From: a virus
Direction: 5' to 3' (one strand)
IMG/VR virus record: IMGVR_UViG_3300048446_000552
Location: 1-39,838 of that record
DNA length: 39,838 nt
This document shows positions 1 through 7,684 of the stretch, piece by piece. Within the stretch, counting starts at the first letter, position 1, and each line of letters starts with the position of its first letter. The notes under the pieces are model-generated. The model had not been told where the DNA came from. It saw only the letters and a program-made list of their open reading frames with translations, and did not search any database. The position numbers were made by a program, and so were the translations under genes.

Positions 1-1
1 T

Positions 2-352
2 GGGTTTTCTAATACACTTATGATTGTAGAGTGTGCAAGTAGACCTGATGTTTATAAGGCAAGTAATGGTAGATCACCCACAGGTGCTACTAATCAGTGC
101 ATTGGATGGGCTGACAGTCTTGGTCCATTTAAATTACACGGTGTTGATTCTAATGGCGACAAGTGTAAGAATTGTGCTGGTAATGTTCCATTCAATGTTA
201 TTAATGATGGCGAGGCATATAGTATGCACCCCGGCGTTATGAACACAGTATATGCAGATGGTTCTACTAGAACTGTGAACGATAACGTAGACTTAAGGGT
301 TTTTGCTGGCGCTATTACTCGTGCTGGTGGAGAAGTAGGAAGTATTGACTAA
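2..352 (+). CDS. DUF1559 / H-X9-DG pseudopilin-like protein, 5' end outside window
   Basis: The reading frame is open to the left edge (residues GFSNTL precede the first ATG at 20), so only the C-terminal part, 116 residues, is visible. The segment GFSNTLMIVECASRPDVY matches the conserved SNT..E block of DUF1559 proteins. His at 227-229 is followed by exactly nine residues and then Asp-Gly (257-262), which is the H-X9-DG signature. The end, AGAITRAGGEVGSID, matches the usual TRAGGEV terminus, and a C-x2-C pair lies in between. In Planctomycetota these proteins have a type IV pilin-like N-terminus and are thought to be exported or surface-associated. The N-terminus cannot be seen here, so export is not shown. 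Occurrence in a viral operon is unusual. Family assignment is strong; the role is unknown. Confidence 0.85.
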   Translation, partial: GFSNTLMIVECASRPDVYKASNGRSPTGATNQCIGWADSLGPFKLHGVDSNGDKCKNCAGNVPFNVINDGEAYSMHPGVMNTVYADGSTRTVNDNVDLRVFAGAITRAGGEVGSID

Positions 353-536
353 AACTAGTAATATAATCATTGTTTTATTATGTCTTTCATATCTTATGAT
401 GCTTCTCTCTATACCACGGGGAGAAGTGTCTGATATGGAAAAGGTACAACAATGGAAGCCAAGAGACTTCTATTTAGTTTATAAAATGTGGACTGATGAA
501 GAATACAGGAATGTAAATGGCAAAACCTCTCAGTAA
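345..536 (+). CDS. Small membrane protein, TTG start
   Basis: This 63-residue protein has a hydrophobic stretch at residues 7-23 (NIIIVLLCLSYLMMLLS) that predicts one membrane span or a signal anchor, followed by a charged, Trp/Tyr-containing tail. The start is TTG at 345, overlapping the stop of the DUF1559 gene by 8 bases, with AGGA four bases upstream; there is no better ATG before the hydrophobic segment. No family is recognised. Its position directly after a probable surface protein would fit an accessory or anchoring role, but that is only inference. Confidence 0.55.
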   Translation: MTKTSNIIIVLLCLSYLMMLLSIPRGEVSDMEKVQQWKPRDFYLVYKMWTDEEYRNVNGKTSQ

Positions 537-636
537 AGAGTATTTACTAAGCAGGTGTATTTGTTGTGGGAGTGGATGTAAAAACTGCCCCTATGTGCCT
601 AAACACACTAAGGGGAGTACGAAAGTTAAGAAATGA
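517..636 (+). CDS. Tiny Cys-rich protein, DUF5522-like
   Basis: This 39-residue ORF has ATG at 517, preceded by AGGA seven bases upstream, and overlaps the previous gene out of frame by 20 bases. It stops at 634-636, sharing ATGA with the next gene. The core, residues 14-26 (CICCGSGCKNCPY), resembles the CCGxGCxxCPY signature of the small DUF5522 family, whose members usually have about 40-60 residues and are found in diverse bacteria. Four or five cysteines in this spacing suggest a metal or Fe-S site. Function is unknown. The motif, the SD sequence and the tight overlaps on both sides argue that it is real despite its size. Confidence 0.65.
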   Translation: MAKPLSKEYLLSRCICCGSGCKNCPYVPKHTKGSTKVKK

Positions 637-836
637 ATGTAATTGATGTTCTTGAAATTGCTGCTGGTGTAATACTAGCTAAACTTATTATAGGATTATT
701 GAATGAGAGTTACTGGTATAAATGGGAGAGAGTACGCTTGGAATTTAACAAGTTATTCTGTAGACGCAAACGACAAACGGAAGAGATCAAAGTTCCACGT
801 TCGCGCAAGAAGACTCTTGAAGACTATCTTCCATAG
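633..836 (+). CDS. Small membrane-anchored protein
   Basis: The 67-residue product has a hydrophobic N-terminal stretch (about residues 8-23, EIAAGVILAKLIIGLL), then a strongly basic region with RRKRQ, and ends TLEDYLP. This predicts one inner-membrane anchor with a cytoplasmic basic tail. Its ATG overlaps the stop of the DUF5522-like gene (ATGA), which suggests translational coupling; no strong SD is seen at the usual distance. The last 134 bases lie in the same DNA as the start of the Vsr-like nuclease gene in another frame. Either the overlap is genuine or one of the two is mis-started. No family recognised. Confidence 0.5.
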   Translation: MNVIDVLEIAAGVILAKLIIGLLNESYWYKWERVRLEFNKLFCRRKRQTEEIKVPRSRKKTLEDYLP

Positions 837-1128
837 CTATAGAATACTTGAAGAAGTCAAGTTGCCCGGAAGTACAGCTAGTCACAGAAAAGGCGTGTTG
901 TATTTAGATTTTTATTTACCACAGATAATGATGGCTATAGAAGTTCATGGTCAACAACATTATCAATACACACCTTTCTTTCATAAAAATAAAGCAGAGT
1001 TTGCTATTGCTAAAGCTAAGGATGAAGATAAAATAGCGTGGTGCGAATTGAACAAAATTGATATAATAGTATTGAAGTACTCTGACACAGACGAGCAATG
1101 GAGAGAACAAATTGAAAACGGCGAGTGA
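703..1128 (+). CDS. Vsr/DUF559-like endonuclease (PD-(D/E)XK fold)
   Basis: The 141-residue protein carries the pattern of very-short-patch-repair-like nucleases: a strand ending in D69 (YLDFYLP), then E80-V-H82 (AIEVHGQQHY), a charged helix, and a late strand IDIIVLKY. D69, E80 and H82 are the likely catalytic or metal-binding residues. Short proteins of this type are common in phages as stand-alone nucleases, often mobile. ATG 703 is chosen because AGGA lies seven bases upstream, but the first 27 residues look low in conserved character and overlap the preceding gene by 134 bases; a later start near the Arg-rich segment (residues 33-40) is possible. It could be a repair or homing enzyme. 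Confidence 0.65.
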   Translation: MRVTGINGREYAWNLTSYSVDANDKRKRSKFHVRARRLLKTIFHSYRILEEVKLPGSTASHRKGVLYLDFYLPQIMMAIEVHGQQHYQYTPFFHKNKAEFAIAKAKDEDKIAWCELNKIDIIVLKYSDTDEQWREQIENGE

Positions 1129-1576
1129 GCAGTTGGCTGACTTGAAAGCTATGGTTGACGACTTTTTAAATGCTAGCCATGCTAGGTTTAACAAAAGGTT
1201 CAGAGAGGATTGGCATAGATGTGCTAATGCTGACAGAGATACCATAAATACGCTTACTAAAGACGAGCTATTTGCTTGGGCTTATGAATTGTATAGCTTC
1301 TCAACACATCTGCAAGATGAACTAAATATGCAGAAGATTGCGCTAAATTGGTGTAACGATAAGCTAAATAAAATGGTTGCAAAAAATCACGACCAGTTTA
1401 GTAAGTATACCAAGTATGAGGAGCGTAGACCACTTATAATTGTAAATGATGAATATGCAGCCACCGTAGATCATTACCGTGAGATTGCAGAGTCAAGAGT
1501 TCAAGCATTAGATGGAAAGATATATGAATTAAAAAGGAAGGCAGACATATTAATGGAGAAAGGTAAAAGAGCATGA
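1112..1576 (+). CDS. Hypothetical helical protein, TTG start
   Basis: The 154-residue product is charged, with no hydrophobic segment, and is predicted by eye to be largely alpha-helical, with heptad-like stretches near residues 80-100 and 125-150. No catalytic motif is recognised. The start is TTG at 1112 with GGAGA seven bases upstream, overlapping the nuclease gene by 17 bases; the next in-frame ATG (1151) lacks a comparable SD. It ends in ATGA overlap with the next gene. Its position ahead of the helicase and primase genes suggests a replication-associated accessory protein, but that is only context. Confidence 0.6.
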   Translation: MKTASEQLADLKAMVDDFLNASHARFNKRFREDWHRCANADRDTINTLTKDELFAWAYELYSFSTHLQDELNMQKIALNWCNDKLNKMVAKNHDQFSKYTKYEERRPLIIVNDEYAATVDHYREIAESRVQALDGKIYELKRKADILMEKGKRA

Positions 1577-1977
1577 GTATGGATGAATTTATAAAAACGT
1601 TGACAGAAGAACAAAAGCAGGCTTTATTAAAAGCATTATCTGGAGGCAGTTTTGAACCAGAGGTTTCAGATAAGCCTGTCACAGATGACGCTAGATGGCT
1701 GCATGAAGAACCTGTTTCAGAGGCTGTTGACGGCGACTTTTCTATGAAGAAAAACATAAAACCAAGAAGAAGCATTGTGCAGGCAGGAGAAAACACTTGG
1801 GTAGACGAAGGCGAAGACAGACATATTAAAACGCCGGAGATTAAGAGAACTCCAAGAAATAGATCAGCTCCAAAAATGAGAGAAGTAAAATGTTCTGCTT
1901 GTGGAAAAGTAAGCAAGATCAATGCAGGCTTGGTGTTTGGCGAGTATTATCGTTGCGAAAGATGTATTGGTGGCTAA
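1573..1977 (+). CDS. Hypothetical protein with C-terminal zinc ribbon
   Basis: The 134-residue protein has an acidic helical N-terminus (MSMDEFIKTLTEEQKQALLKAL), a long polar middle likely to be disordered, and a C-terminal C-x2-C...C-x2-C module (CSACGK at about 108 and CERC at about 128) that should bind one zinc. It may contact DNA or a replication protein. ATG 1573 overlaps the previous stop (ATGA); a second in-frame ATG is at 1579. The helicase gene starts three bases after its stop, so the two are probably co-translated. Function not recognised. Confidence 0.65.
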   Translation: MSMDEFIKTLTEEQKQALLKALSGGSFEPEVSDKPVTDDARWLHEEPVSEAVDGDFSMKKNIKPRRSIVQAGENTWVDEGEDRHIKTPEIKRTPRNRSAPKMREVKCSACGKVSKINAGLVFGEYYRCERCIGG

Positions 1978-1980
1978 CAG

Positions 1981-3450
1981 ATGGAAGAAAAACTTTTAGA
2001 TATAGGCGCAGAGCGAGCTGTTCTGGCTGGCTTGTTACAGTATGGCATTGATGCTCATGTTAATGTATCAGACTTGTTATGTGATGAAAGCTTTGTAAAT
2101 CCTAATAATAAGATTATTTATAAGTGCATAGAACATATAATAAGTAACGATCAAAAACCAGACGTTTCTACCTTGTTAGCAGCTGCTGAACAGCTTAATT
2201 TTATAGAACAGATTAGCACAAAGCAAGAGCTATCTTATATAAATTCTCTATACGAATTTCCAGTATCTCAAGATAACGTATTTAGTTTTGCTGTTCAAAT
2301 GAAAAAGTTTGAATTTGCACGTAAGATAAAGAAATTAACCTTAAAAGTCCACAAGGACATGGATAATGTAAATGGTTCTGAAAGCATTAATCAAATTATA
2401 CAAAAACTAGAAGAGCCAGTAACAGATTTTCTTAGAGAAGATGACGGTGGAGAGAACCCAGAGAAAATAGGAGAAGGTATAGAAGATTATGTCACATTCC
2501 TCGAAGAAAATAAATGCGATATCATTGGTGTACCCACGGGATTCTCTAGATACGACCAAGCCATTGGGGGTGGTCTTAGAAGAAAATGCGTTGACCTTGT
2601 ATCTGCAAGACCCAAGGTTGGTAAATCAGTATTCGCTGATAATGTTGCCCTTAACGTATCTTCCACCGGAGTACCCGTCCTAGTACTAGATACTGAAATG
2701 TCTAAGGAAGATCATTTAAATAGAATCATAGCAAATATTAGCGGTATTCCTATTAACGAAATTGCTACAGGACAGTTCGTGGATGACCCAGACAAAGCTG
2801 AAAAAGTCAGAGAAGCAGTTAGTCAAATAGAGTCTATACCATATAGCTATATTAGTGTAGCTGGTAAACCTTTTGAGAATATAATGAACCTTATACGTAG
2901 ATGGATAGTCCAAGAGGTAAAAACAGATGAGTCTGGTAAAACAAATGACTGTGTAATAATTTATGATTATCTTAAACTTATGTCCTCTTCATCTATTACA
3001 AATAACATACAAGAATATCAAGCACTAGGGTTTCAAATTACATCACTGCATAACCTGTGCGTCAAGCTAGATATACCATGTTTATCTTTCGTTCAATTAA
3101 ATCGTGACGGTATAACAAAAGAAAGCACTGATGCGGTAAGTGGATCTGACAGGCTAGTATGGCTATGTACATCTTTCAGTATATTTAAAGCAAAGTCAGC
3201 AGAAGAAATAGCGGAAGATGGTCCAAACGCTGGCAATAGAAAGCTAGTACCAATTGTTTCAAGACACGGCGCTGGTCTTGATGATGGAGATTATATTAAT
3301 ATGCAGATGCAAGGTGCTTACGCAAAACTACTAGAACTTAGGACTAGAAACGAATTCAAGAACGCTCCAGTAGGTGATACCGGATTAGTTTCAGACATGG
3401 ATAAAATAAAAAATGAACTTGAAGAAACTGAAGAAGAACCTAAACAATAA
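1981..3450 (+). CDS. dnaB: Replicative DNA helicase, DnaB family
   Basis: The 489-residue length is typical for DnaB. The N-terminal domain begins with the usual ERAVLAGLL helix and includes the VNPNNKIIYKCI segment. A linker (about residues 110-180) leads to the RecA-like motor: GVPTGFSRYDQAIGGG, Walker A as ARPKVGKS (about 208-215), DTEMS (about 236-240), Walker B as VIIYDYLKLM (about 325) and SFVQLNR (about 370). DnaB hexamers unwind DNA 5' to 3' ahead of the polymerase and bind primase. The primase gene follows directly and overlaps. The C-terminus is very acidic (ELEETEEEPKQ). No loader gene is visible in the window. Confidence 0.93.
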   Translation: MEEKLLDIGAERAVLAGLLQYGIDAHVNVSDLLCDESFVNPNNKIIYKCIEHIISNDQKPDVSTLLAAAEQLNFIEQISTKQELSYINSLYEFPVSQDNVFSFAVQMKKFEFARKIKKLTLKVHKDMDNVNGSESINQIIQKLEEPVTDFLREDDGGENPEKIGEGIEDYVTFLEENKCDIIGVPTGFSRYDQAIGGGLRRKCVDLVSARPKVGKSVFADNVALNVSSTGVPVLVLDTEMSKEDHLNRIIANISGIPINEIATGQFVDDPDKAEKVREAVSQIESIPYSYISVAGKPFENIMNLIRRWIVQEVKTDESGKTNDCVIIYDYLKLMSSSSITNNIQEYQALGFQITSLHNLCVKLDIPCLSFVQLNRDGITKESTDAVSGSDRLVWLCTSFSIFKAKSAEEIAEDGPNAGNRKLVPIVSRHGAGLDDGDYINMQMQGAYAKLLELRTRNEFKNAPVGDTGLVSDMDKIKNELEETEEEPKQ

Positions 3451-4435
3451 TATTGAAAAAGTTCTTGAGAAGCTGGGCGTAGAATATGAGTCTTTTAGTG
3501 ACAATATATATTCAGTATGTCCATGTCATGAAAATAGTGATAACCCAAGAGCCTTTTCCTATTCTATTGAAAAAGGTATATGGAAGTGTTGGACGCGAGA
3601 TTGTCAAAACGAATTTAATAACGATGTGTTTGGATTAATAAAAGGAGCCTTGTCTCAAAAGTCGGGTACTGATCTTGAGTTTACAGATGTATTAAAATGG
3701 ATATGTAAAGAGTTTAATATAGACAAACAACAGTACAATCAATCTATAGACCCTATAGAAAAAGAAGATGACTTTTCTAATCTGATAAAATCCATATCTA
3801 AGCGAGCAACTAAAAACTTTACTGACAAAATTATAGATAACCCATACGAATTTGAAACACCTTCTGAATACTTTCTATCTAGAGGCTTTAAAAAATCTAC
3901 TTTAAAATATTTTGGCGTGGGAGATTGTTATGATACAGGTATAATGAAAGAGAGGTCTATTATACCCATACATAATGATACTGGAGAGAAGCTTGTGGGC
4001 ATGATAGGCAGGACCATTAAAGAATATAGAATGCCTAAGTTTCTAATATATCCATCTGGATTTAACAAACGTTACTATTTTTATAATTATCATAGAGCGA
4101 TAGAGAAAGCGAAAGAAACAAATTGTTTGTACATAGTCGAAGGACAGGGAGATGTATGGAAGCTACATGAAGCTGGCGTAAGAAACGCAGTTAGCATATT
4201 TGGGAAAAGTATATCCAAAGATCAAGAATCAAAAATAAAAAAGCTACCCATCACAAGGTTAATAATACTGATGGATAATGATCAGGCTGGAAGAGAAGCT
4301 AGAGTGCAAATGAAAAGACAGTTTGGGAGAATGTATAGGTTAACATTTCCCAAGCTAATTGATAAAGATGTGGGAGACATGTCAGTATACAAAATAAAAA
4401 AAGACATTTTGAGTAACCTTAAGGGGACATACTAA
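3413..4435 (+). CDS. dnaG: DnaG-type primase, short form
   Basis: The 340-residue protein has an N-terminal zinc-binding module with C36, H39, C59 and C64 (CPCH...CWTRDC), and a TOPRIM domain with VEGQGD (acidic residue after YI) and the DNDQAGR motif. It synthesises RNA primers on the lagging strand. It is much shorter than cellular DnaG (about 580-650 residues) and lacks room for the C-terminal helicase-binding domain, so it may contact DnaB differently. The ATG at 3413 overlaps the helicase gene by 38 bases with no clear SD; a TTG a little downstream is possible, and the first dozen residues are Lys/Asn-rich and unconserved in character. The stop overlaps the next ATG (TAATG). Confidence 0.88.
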   Translation: MNLKKLKKNLNNNIEKVLEKLGVEYESFSDNIYSVCPCHENSDNPRAFSYSIEKGIWKCWTRDCQNEFNNDVFGLIKGALSQKSGTDLEFTDVLKWICKEFNIDKQQYNQSIDPIEKEDDFSNLIKSISKRATKNFTDKIIDNPYEFETPSEYFLSRGFKKSTLKYFGVGDCYDTGIMKERSIIPIHNDTGEKLVGMIGRTIKEYRMPKFLIYPSGFNKRYYFYNYHRAIEKAKETNCLYIVEGQGDVWKLHEAGVRNAVSIFGKSISKDQESKIKKLPITRLIILMDNDQAGREARVQMKRQFGRMYRLTFPKLIDKDVGDMSVYKIKKDILSNLKGTY

Positions 4436-5187
4436 TGACAATTATAGGTATAGCGGGTAGGAAACAAGCTGGAAAAAATACTGTTGCAAACTATATCAAT
4501 GGGTCTATCCTAAAAGAGTTAGGCATGATATCAGATTTTGAAATAAGCAATAAAGGCCAGCTTGAAATAAAGACAGTAAACAGTGTGGGTAGTGAAGGCT
4601 GGGGAGTGTTCGATGTAACTAGGAAAGATGAAGATTTTTTAGAATATGCTGAAAATAATTTGTTTCCATACGTAAAAATATATCATTTTGCAGACCCTCT
4701 TAAAGCTATGGCTGTAGATTTATTTGACCTATCTCCTACTCAGGTGTACGGAACCGATGAGGACAAGAATACTTTCACGCCATACGTTGCGCAAGATACT
4801 GCGTTAAAAGATAAAAACGCTTTAGATAATATACATATGACAGCTAGAGAATTTTTACAATACTTTGGAACAGATGTCATGAGATCAATAAAGGACACTG
4901 TGTGGGTAGACTACACAATTAAGAAGATCAAACAAGAACAATCATCTGTAGCGATAATACCAGATGTAAGATTTCCTAACGAGGTTATGGCGATAAAAAA
5001 CGCAGGAGGAATTGTAATTAGACTTGATAGGAACGTTTACAACGATCCTCATAAATGTGAATCCGCTTTAGATCCTACAAATTTTGATTGGTCTCTATTT
5101 GATCATGTAGTACAAAATAAAAATTCTTCTCTCACTGATTTATGTGAATCTCTAGAAAAGATAAAACACTTTTGGAGTAAACCATGA
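4435..5187 (+). CDS. Deoxynucleoside monophosphate kinase
   Basis: The 250-residue protein starts with a P-loop, GRKQAGKNT (residues 8-16), in the form seen in phage dNMP kinases (T4 gp1-like), where Asn or Asp can replace the Ser after GK. Further family signs are YHFADPLKAMAVDLF, AREFLQYFGTDVMR and IIPDVRFPNEVMAIKNAGG. It would phosphorylate dNMPs recovered from host DNA to feed replication. The gene is overlapped at both ends by its neighbours (TAATG upstream, ATGA downstream), so it sits in the replication operon. Confidence 0.88.
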   Translation: MTIIGIAGRKQAGKNTVANYINGSILKELGMISDFEISNKGQLEIKTVNSVGSEGWGVFDVTRKDEDFLEYAENNLFPYVKIYHFADPLKAMAVDLFDLSPTQVYGTDEDKNTFTPYVAQDTALKDKNALDNIHMTAREFLQYFGTDVMRSIKDTVWVDYTIKKIKQEQSSVAIIPDVRFPNEVMAIKNAGGIVIRLDRNVYNDPHKCESALDPTNFDWSLFDHVVQNKNSSLTDLCESLEKIKHFWSKP

Positions 5188-6221
5188 TAGTAACATACAT
5201 TAGATCTTCAAGCTATAATAATTACGCATACTGTGAAATGCAATATTTTATGACTTATGTGCTTGGTTATCAATCCAAAAGCGGTAAAAAGGCAGACATG
5301 GGAACGATGGTTCACAAGGTAATGGAAGTTTTAGCTGGACTAAAAAAATACGAGCAGGACAAACCCAAGGTCAAGTTTTTAAAGGTTGATGATGATGCTA
5401 TTGGTAAATTTAAATGCAGAAAGGAAGAGCTACATACTGAAGAATTAGTAAATAAATTAATTGATTTAAGTATAGATTCTTATGAAAAAAATTCTCCACA
5501 TAGTTTTAACGGTAAAGACAGGGGAGAGATAGCTACAACAGCGTGGTGTTTTCTCAATCACGGTGATGGTCAATTTGACCCAAGGTTGAGAAATATACAT
5601 TATCCAGAACCTCACTTTGACATACCAATTGAAGAAGATTGGGCAAAGTTTGAGTACGAACTAGACGGAAAAAAAATTCAAGGACAACTGGCAATTAAAG
5701 GCACAATTGACCTTGTAACTAAAATTAACGATGATACAATAGAGGTAGTAGATTGGAAAACTGGCAGAAGAATGGATTGGGCTACAGGAGAAATCAAAGA
5801 TTATAAGAAATTAGAAAATGATCCACAGCTACTACTTTACTATTATGCTATATCTAAGCTTTACCCTGAATTTCCTAACAGGATTATGAGTATATTCTTT
5901 TATAAAGACAAAGATGGCAATCCAGACCCATCTCCTTTTAGCTTATGTTTTTCTAAACAAGATGAAGGAAGGTTCTTAGGGATGCTCAAAGATAGGGTTC
6001 AAGAAATTAGGCAAAATATAGCCCCCAAGCCACTAGATACAACGAGAAAGCACTGGAAATGTAAGAATTTGTGTCATTTTTGCAAGACTAAGTGGGGTGA
6101 TACAGACGACAATATGTGTATTTATATAGAGAAGCACTTAAAAGAACATGGAATGGACAAAACTATTGCAGATTGCAGTAGAGAAGGATTTGACATAGGA
6201 TTTTACGAGGCTCCCGGCTAA
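5184..6221 (+). CDS. RecB/Cas4-like exonuclease with probable 4Fe-4S cluster
   Basis: The 345-residue protein belongs to the PD-(D/E)XK superfamily as found in RecB, AddB and Cas4. It has an N-terminal SSYNNYAYCEMQYF with C17, then D176 (GTIDLV), D190-W-K192 (VVDWKTG) and the QLLLYYYA motif, all parts of the active site. C17 together with C293, C297, C300 and C312 gives a Cas4/AddB-like cysteine set, so an iron-sulphur cluster is likely. It probably resects DNA ends for recombination or degrades host DNA. No cas gene is present, so a CRISPR role is unlikely. ATG 5184 has GGAG six bases upstream and overlaps the kinase stop. Confidence 0.85.
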   Translation: MIVTYIRSSSYNNYAYCEMQYFMTYVLGYQSKSGKKADMGTMVHKVMEVLAGLKKYEQDKPKVKFLKVDDDAIGKFKCRKEELHTEELVNKLIDLSIDSYEKNSPHSFNGKDRGEIATTAWCFLNHGDGQFDPRLRNIHYPEPHFDIPIEEDWAKFEYELDGKKIQGQLAIKGTIDLVTKINDDTIEVVDWKTGRRMDWATGEIKDYKKLENDPQLLLYYYAISKLYPEFPNRIMSIFFYKDKDGNPDPSPFSLCFSKQDEGRFLGMLKDRVQEIRQNIAPKPLDTTRKHWKCKNLCHFCKTKWGDTDDNMCIYIEKHLKEHGMDKTIADCSREGFDIGFYEAPG

Positions 6222-6222
6222 T

Positions 6223-7104
6223 ATGGAAAAACTATTAACTATAGGAATGTGTACATACGACGATATAAATGGAGTGTATTTCTCCCTACAGTCTCTTAGA
6301 TTGCACCACCCTCTGGTGCAGGATGAAAGAGTAGAATTAATAGTAGTAGATAATAATCCAGATGGAAGCCACGGAGCAGCACTGAAGAAGTGGATTAATG
6401 GCTGGTGTAAGAAAAAAGTAAAATACATACCTTATACTGAAAAGAAATCAACGTCTGTTAGAAATTTAATTTTTGATAACGCAGAAGGAAAGTATTGCAT
6501 AAGCATGGATTGTCACGTTTTGTTTCCAACGGGATCATTAGAAGCCCTGTTAGAATATTACAAAGACAAACCAGACTGCAAAGATTTAGTACAAGGACCA
6601 TTAATGTATGACAATATTACAGGATACTCTACTCATTTTACTCCGGGCTGGGGTGGTGACATGTATGGGAAGTGGGGTAAGGATGTAAAGTCATACGAAA
6701 AAGGAGTTCCATTTGATATACCAATGCAAGGGCTAGGAGTTTTTTCATGCGAAACAAAAAACTGGTTAGGTTTTAATAATAATTTTAAAGGATTTGGGGG
6801 CGAGGAAGGATATATACACGAAAAATTTAGACAAAACGGAGGAAGAACTGTCTGTATTCCTAAGTTTAAATGGTTGCACAGATTTTTGAGGCCAGATGGA
6901 GTTAATTATCCTCTGGTTTTAGAAGATAGGATTTGGAATTATTTAATAGGGTGGCTAGAACTAAAAAAAGATCCTGACGACCCAATGGTAAAATCAATTT
7001 GTGATTACTTTTCAACAAGAATATCACAAAAAAAATTAGATATTTTATTAACAAAGGCAATTCACGTAACAAACAGGGAGCTTACACATGTCCGAAAACA
7101 TTAA
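6223..7104 (+). CDS. Family 2 glycosyltransferase (GT-A fold)
   Basis: The 293-residue enzyme has the GT-A layout: LTIGMCTYDD at the N-terminus, ELIVVDNNPDG, the SVRN segment and D96-C-H98 in place of the usual DxD metal site, followed by an acceptor-side GFGGEEGYIHEKFRQNGG motif (the ED/EE catalytic base region) and WLHRFLRP. It probably transfers a sugar from a nucleotide-sugar donor; donor and acceptor are not evident. It lies alone among replication genes, about 6.8 kb upstream of the main sugar-enzyme cluster. ATG 6223 follows the nuclease stop by one base; its SD is weak. Confidence 0.85.
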   Translation: MEKLLTIGMCTYDDINGVYFSLQSLRLHHPLVQDERVELIVVDNNPDGSHGAALKKWINGWCKKKVKYIPYTEKKSTSVRNLIFDNAEGKYCISMDCHVLFPTGSLEALLEYYKDKPDCKDLVQGPLMYDNITGYSTHFTPGWGGDMYGKWGKDVKSYEKGVPFDIPMQGLGVFSCETKNWLGFNNNFKGFGGEEGYIHEKFRQNGGRTVCIPKFKWLHRFLRPDGVNYPLVLEDRIWNYLIGWLELKKDPDDPMVKSICDYFSTRISQKKLDILLTKAIHVTNRELTHVRKH

Positions 7105-7684
7105 TGAAATTGATTATCAGTACACCAGTTCAACATATGGATTCACTGAAGAGCTTACAGAAGAAAACTTTTACATTCCTGCTGAAGCAGAGTACGAAGA
7201 CTTTGGAGAAGAAACAGAAGAGCATGATGCAGCCTCTCTTTGGGAAAACATTCGTAAGAAAAAAGAACGTGAAGGTAAAAATTATAAGCCAGCTAAAAAG
7301 GGTGATAAAGATAGACCAGACCCAGAAGCTTGGAAAAAGGCTCAATCAGAACCTTCTGAGAAACAAAAAAAATCTCTTGATAAAAATAAAGATGGCAAGG
7401 TTACTAAGGAAGATTTTGAATTACTACGTAAAGGTAAAGGCGCTGAATACCAAGGTAAAAAAGTACAACTTGGCAAACCATTTAGAACTCCCGATGGACC
7501 AAAGAAGAGAAGCGTTTATGTTAAAAACGATAAAGGCAATGTAGTTAAAGTAAACTTTGGCGATCCTAACATGAAGATCAAAAAGAATGATCCGGGTAGA
7601 CGCAAGAACTTCAGAGCAAGGCACAACTGTGACAATCCCGGCCCAAGATGGAAGGCTAGATACTGGTCATGCAAAGCTTGGTAA
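7088..7684 (+). CDS. Phage protein with EF-hand-like loop and conserved basic C-terminal domain
   Basis: The 198-residue protein has three parts. The N-terminus (1-60) is acidic. A Lys-rich middle contains a single EF-hand-like loop, DKNKDGKVTKED (about residues 99-110). The C-terminal 65 residues are basic, with LGKPFRTPDGPKK, GDPNMKIKKNDPGRRKNF and RARHNC...YWSCKAW. I recall this C-terminal module as widespread in marine phages, sometimes fused to other proteins, with unknown function and two conserved cysteines; I am not sure of its database name. ATG 7088 has GGGAG seven bases upstream and overlaps the glycosyltransferase end by 17 bases. A structural or DNA-binding role is possible. Confidence 0.75.
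   Translation: MSENINEIDYQYTSSTYGFTEELTEENFYIPAEAEYEDFGEETEEHDAASLWENIRKKKEREGKNYKPAKKGDKDRPDPEAWKKAQSEPSEKQKKSLDKNKDGKVTKEDFELLRKGKGAEYQGKKVQLGKPFRTPDGPKKRSVYVKNDKGNVVKVNFGDPNMKIKKNDPGRRKNFRARHNCDNPGPRWKARYWSCKAW

Noticed and set aside
1434-1922. Minus-strand ORF of 162 residues with hydrophobic stretches
   Set aside because: Antisense to two well-placed plus genes with good junctions; the hydrophobic look comes from reverse-complemented Glu/Lys-rich codons.
5184-6221. cas4 as part of a CRISPR system
   Set aside because: No other cas gene or repeat array in the window; similar nucleases are common in phage replication modules.
7104-7544. Lys-rich plus-strand ORF of 146 residues
   Set aside because: Shifted frame inside the EF-hand/basic-domain protein, whose own frame carries clear conserved motifs.
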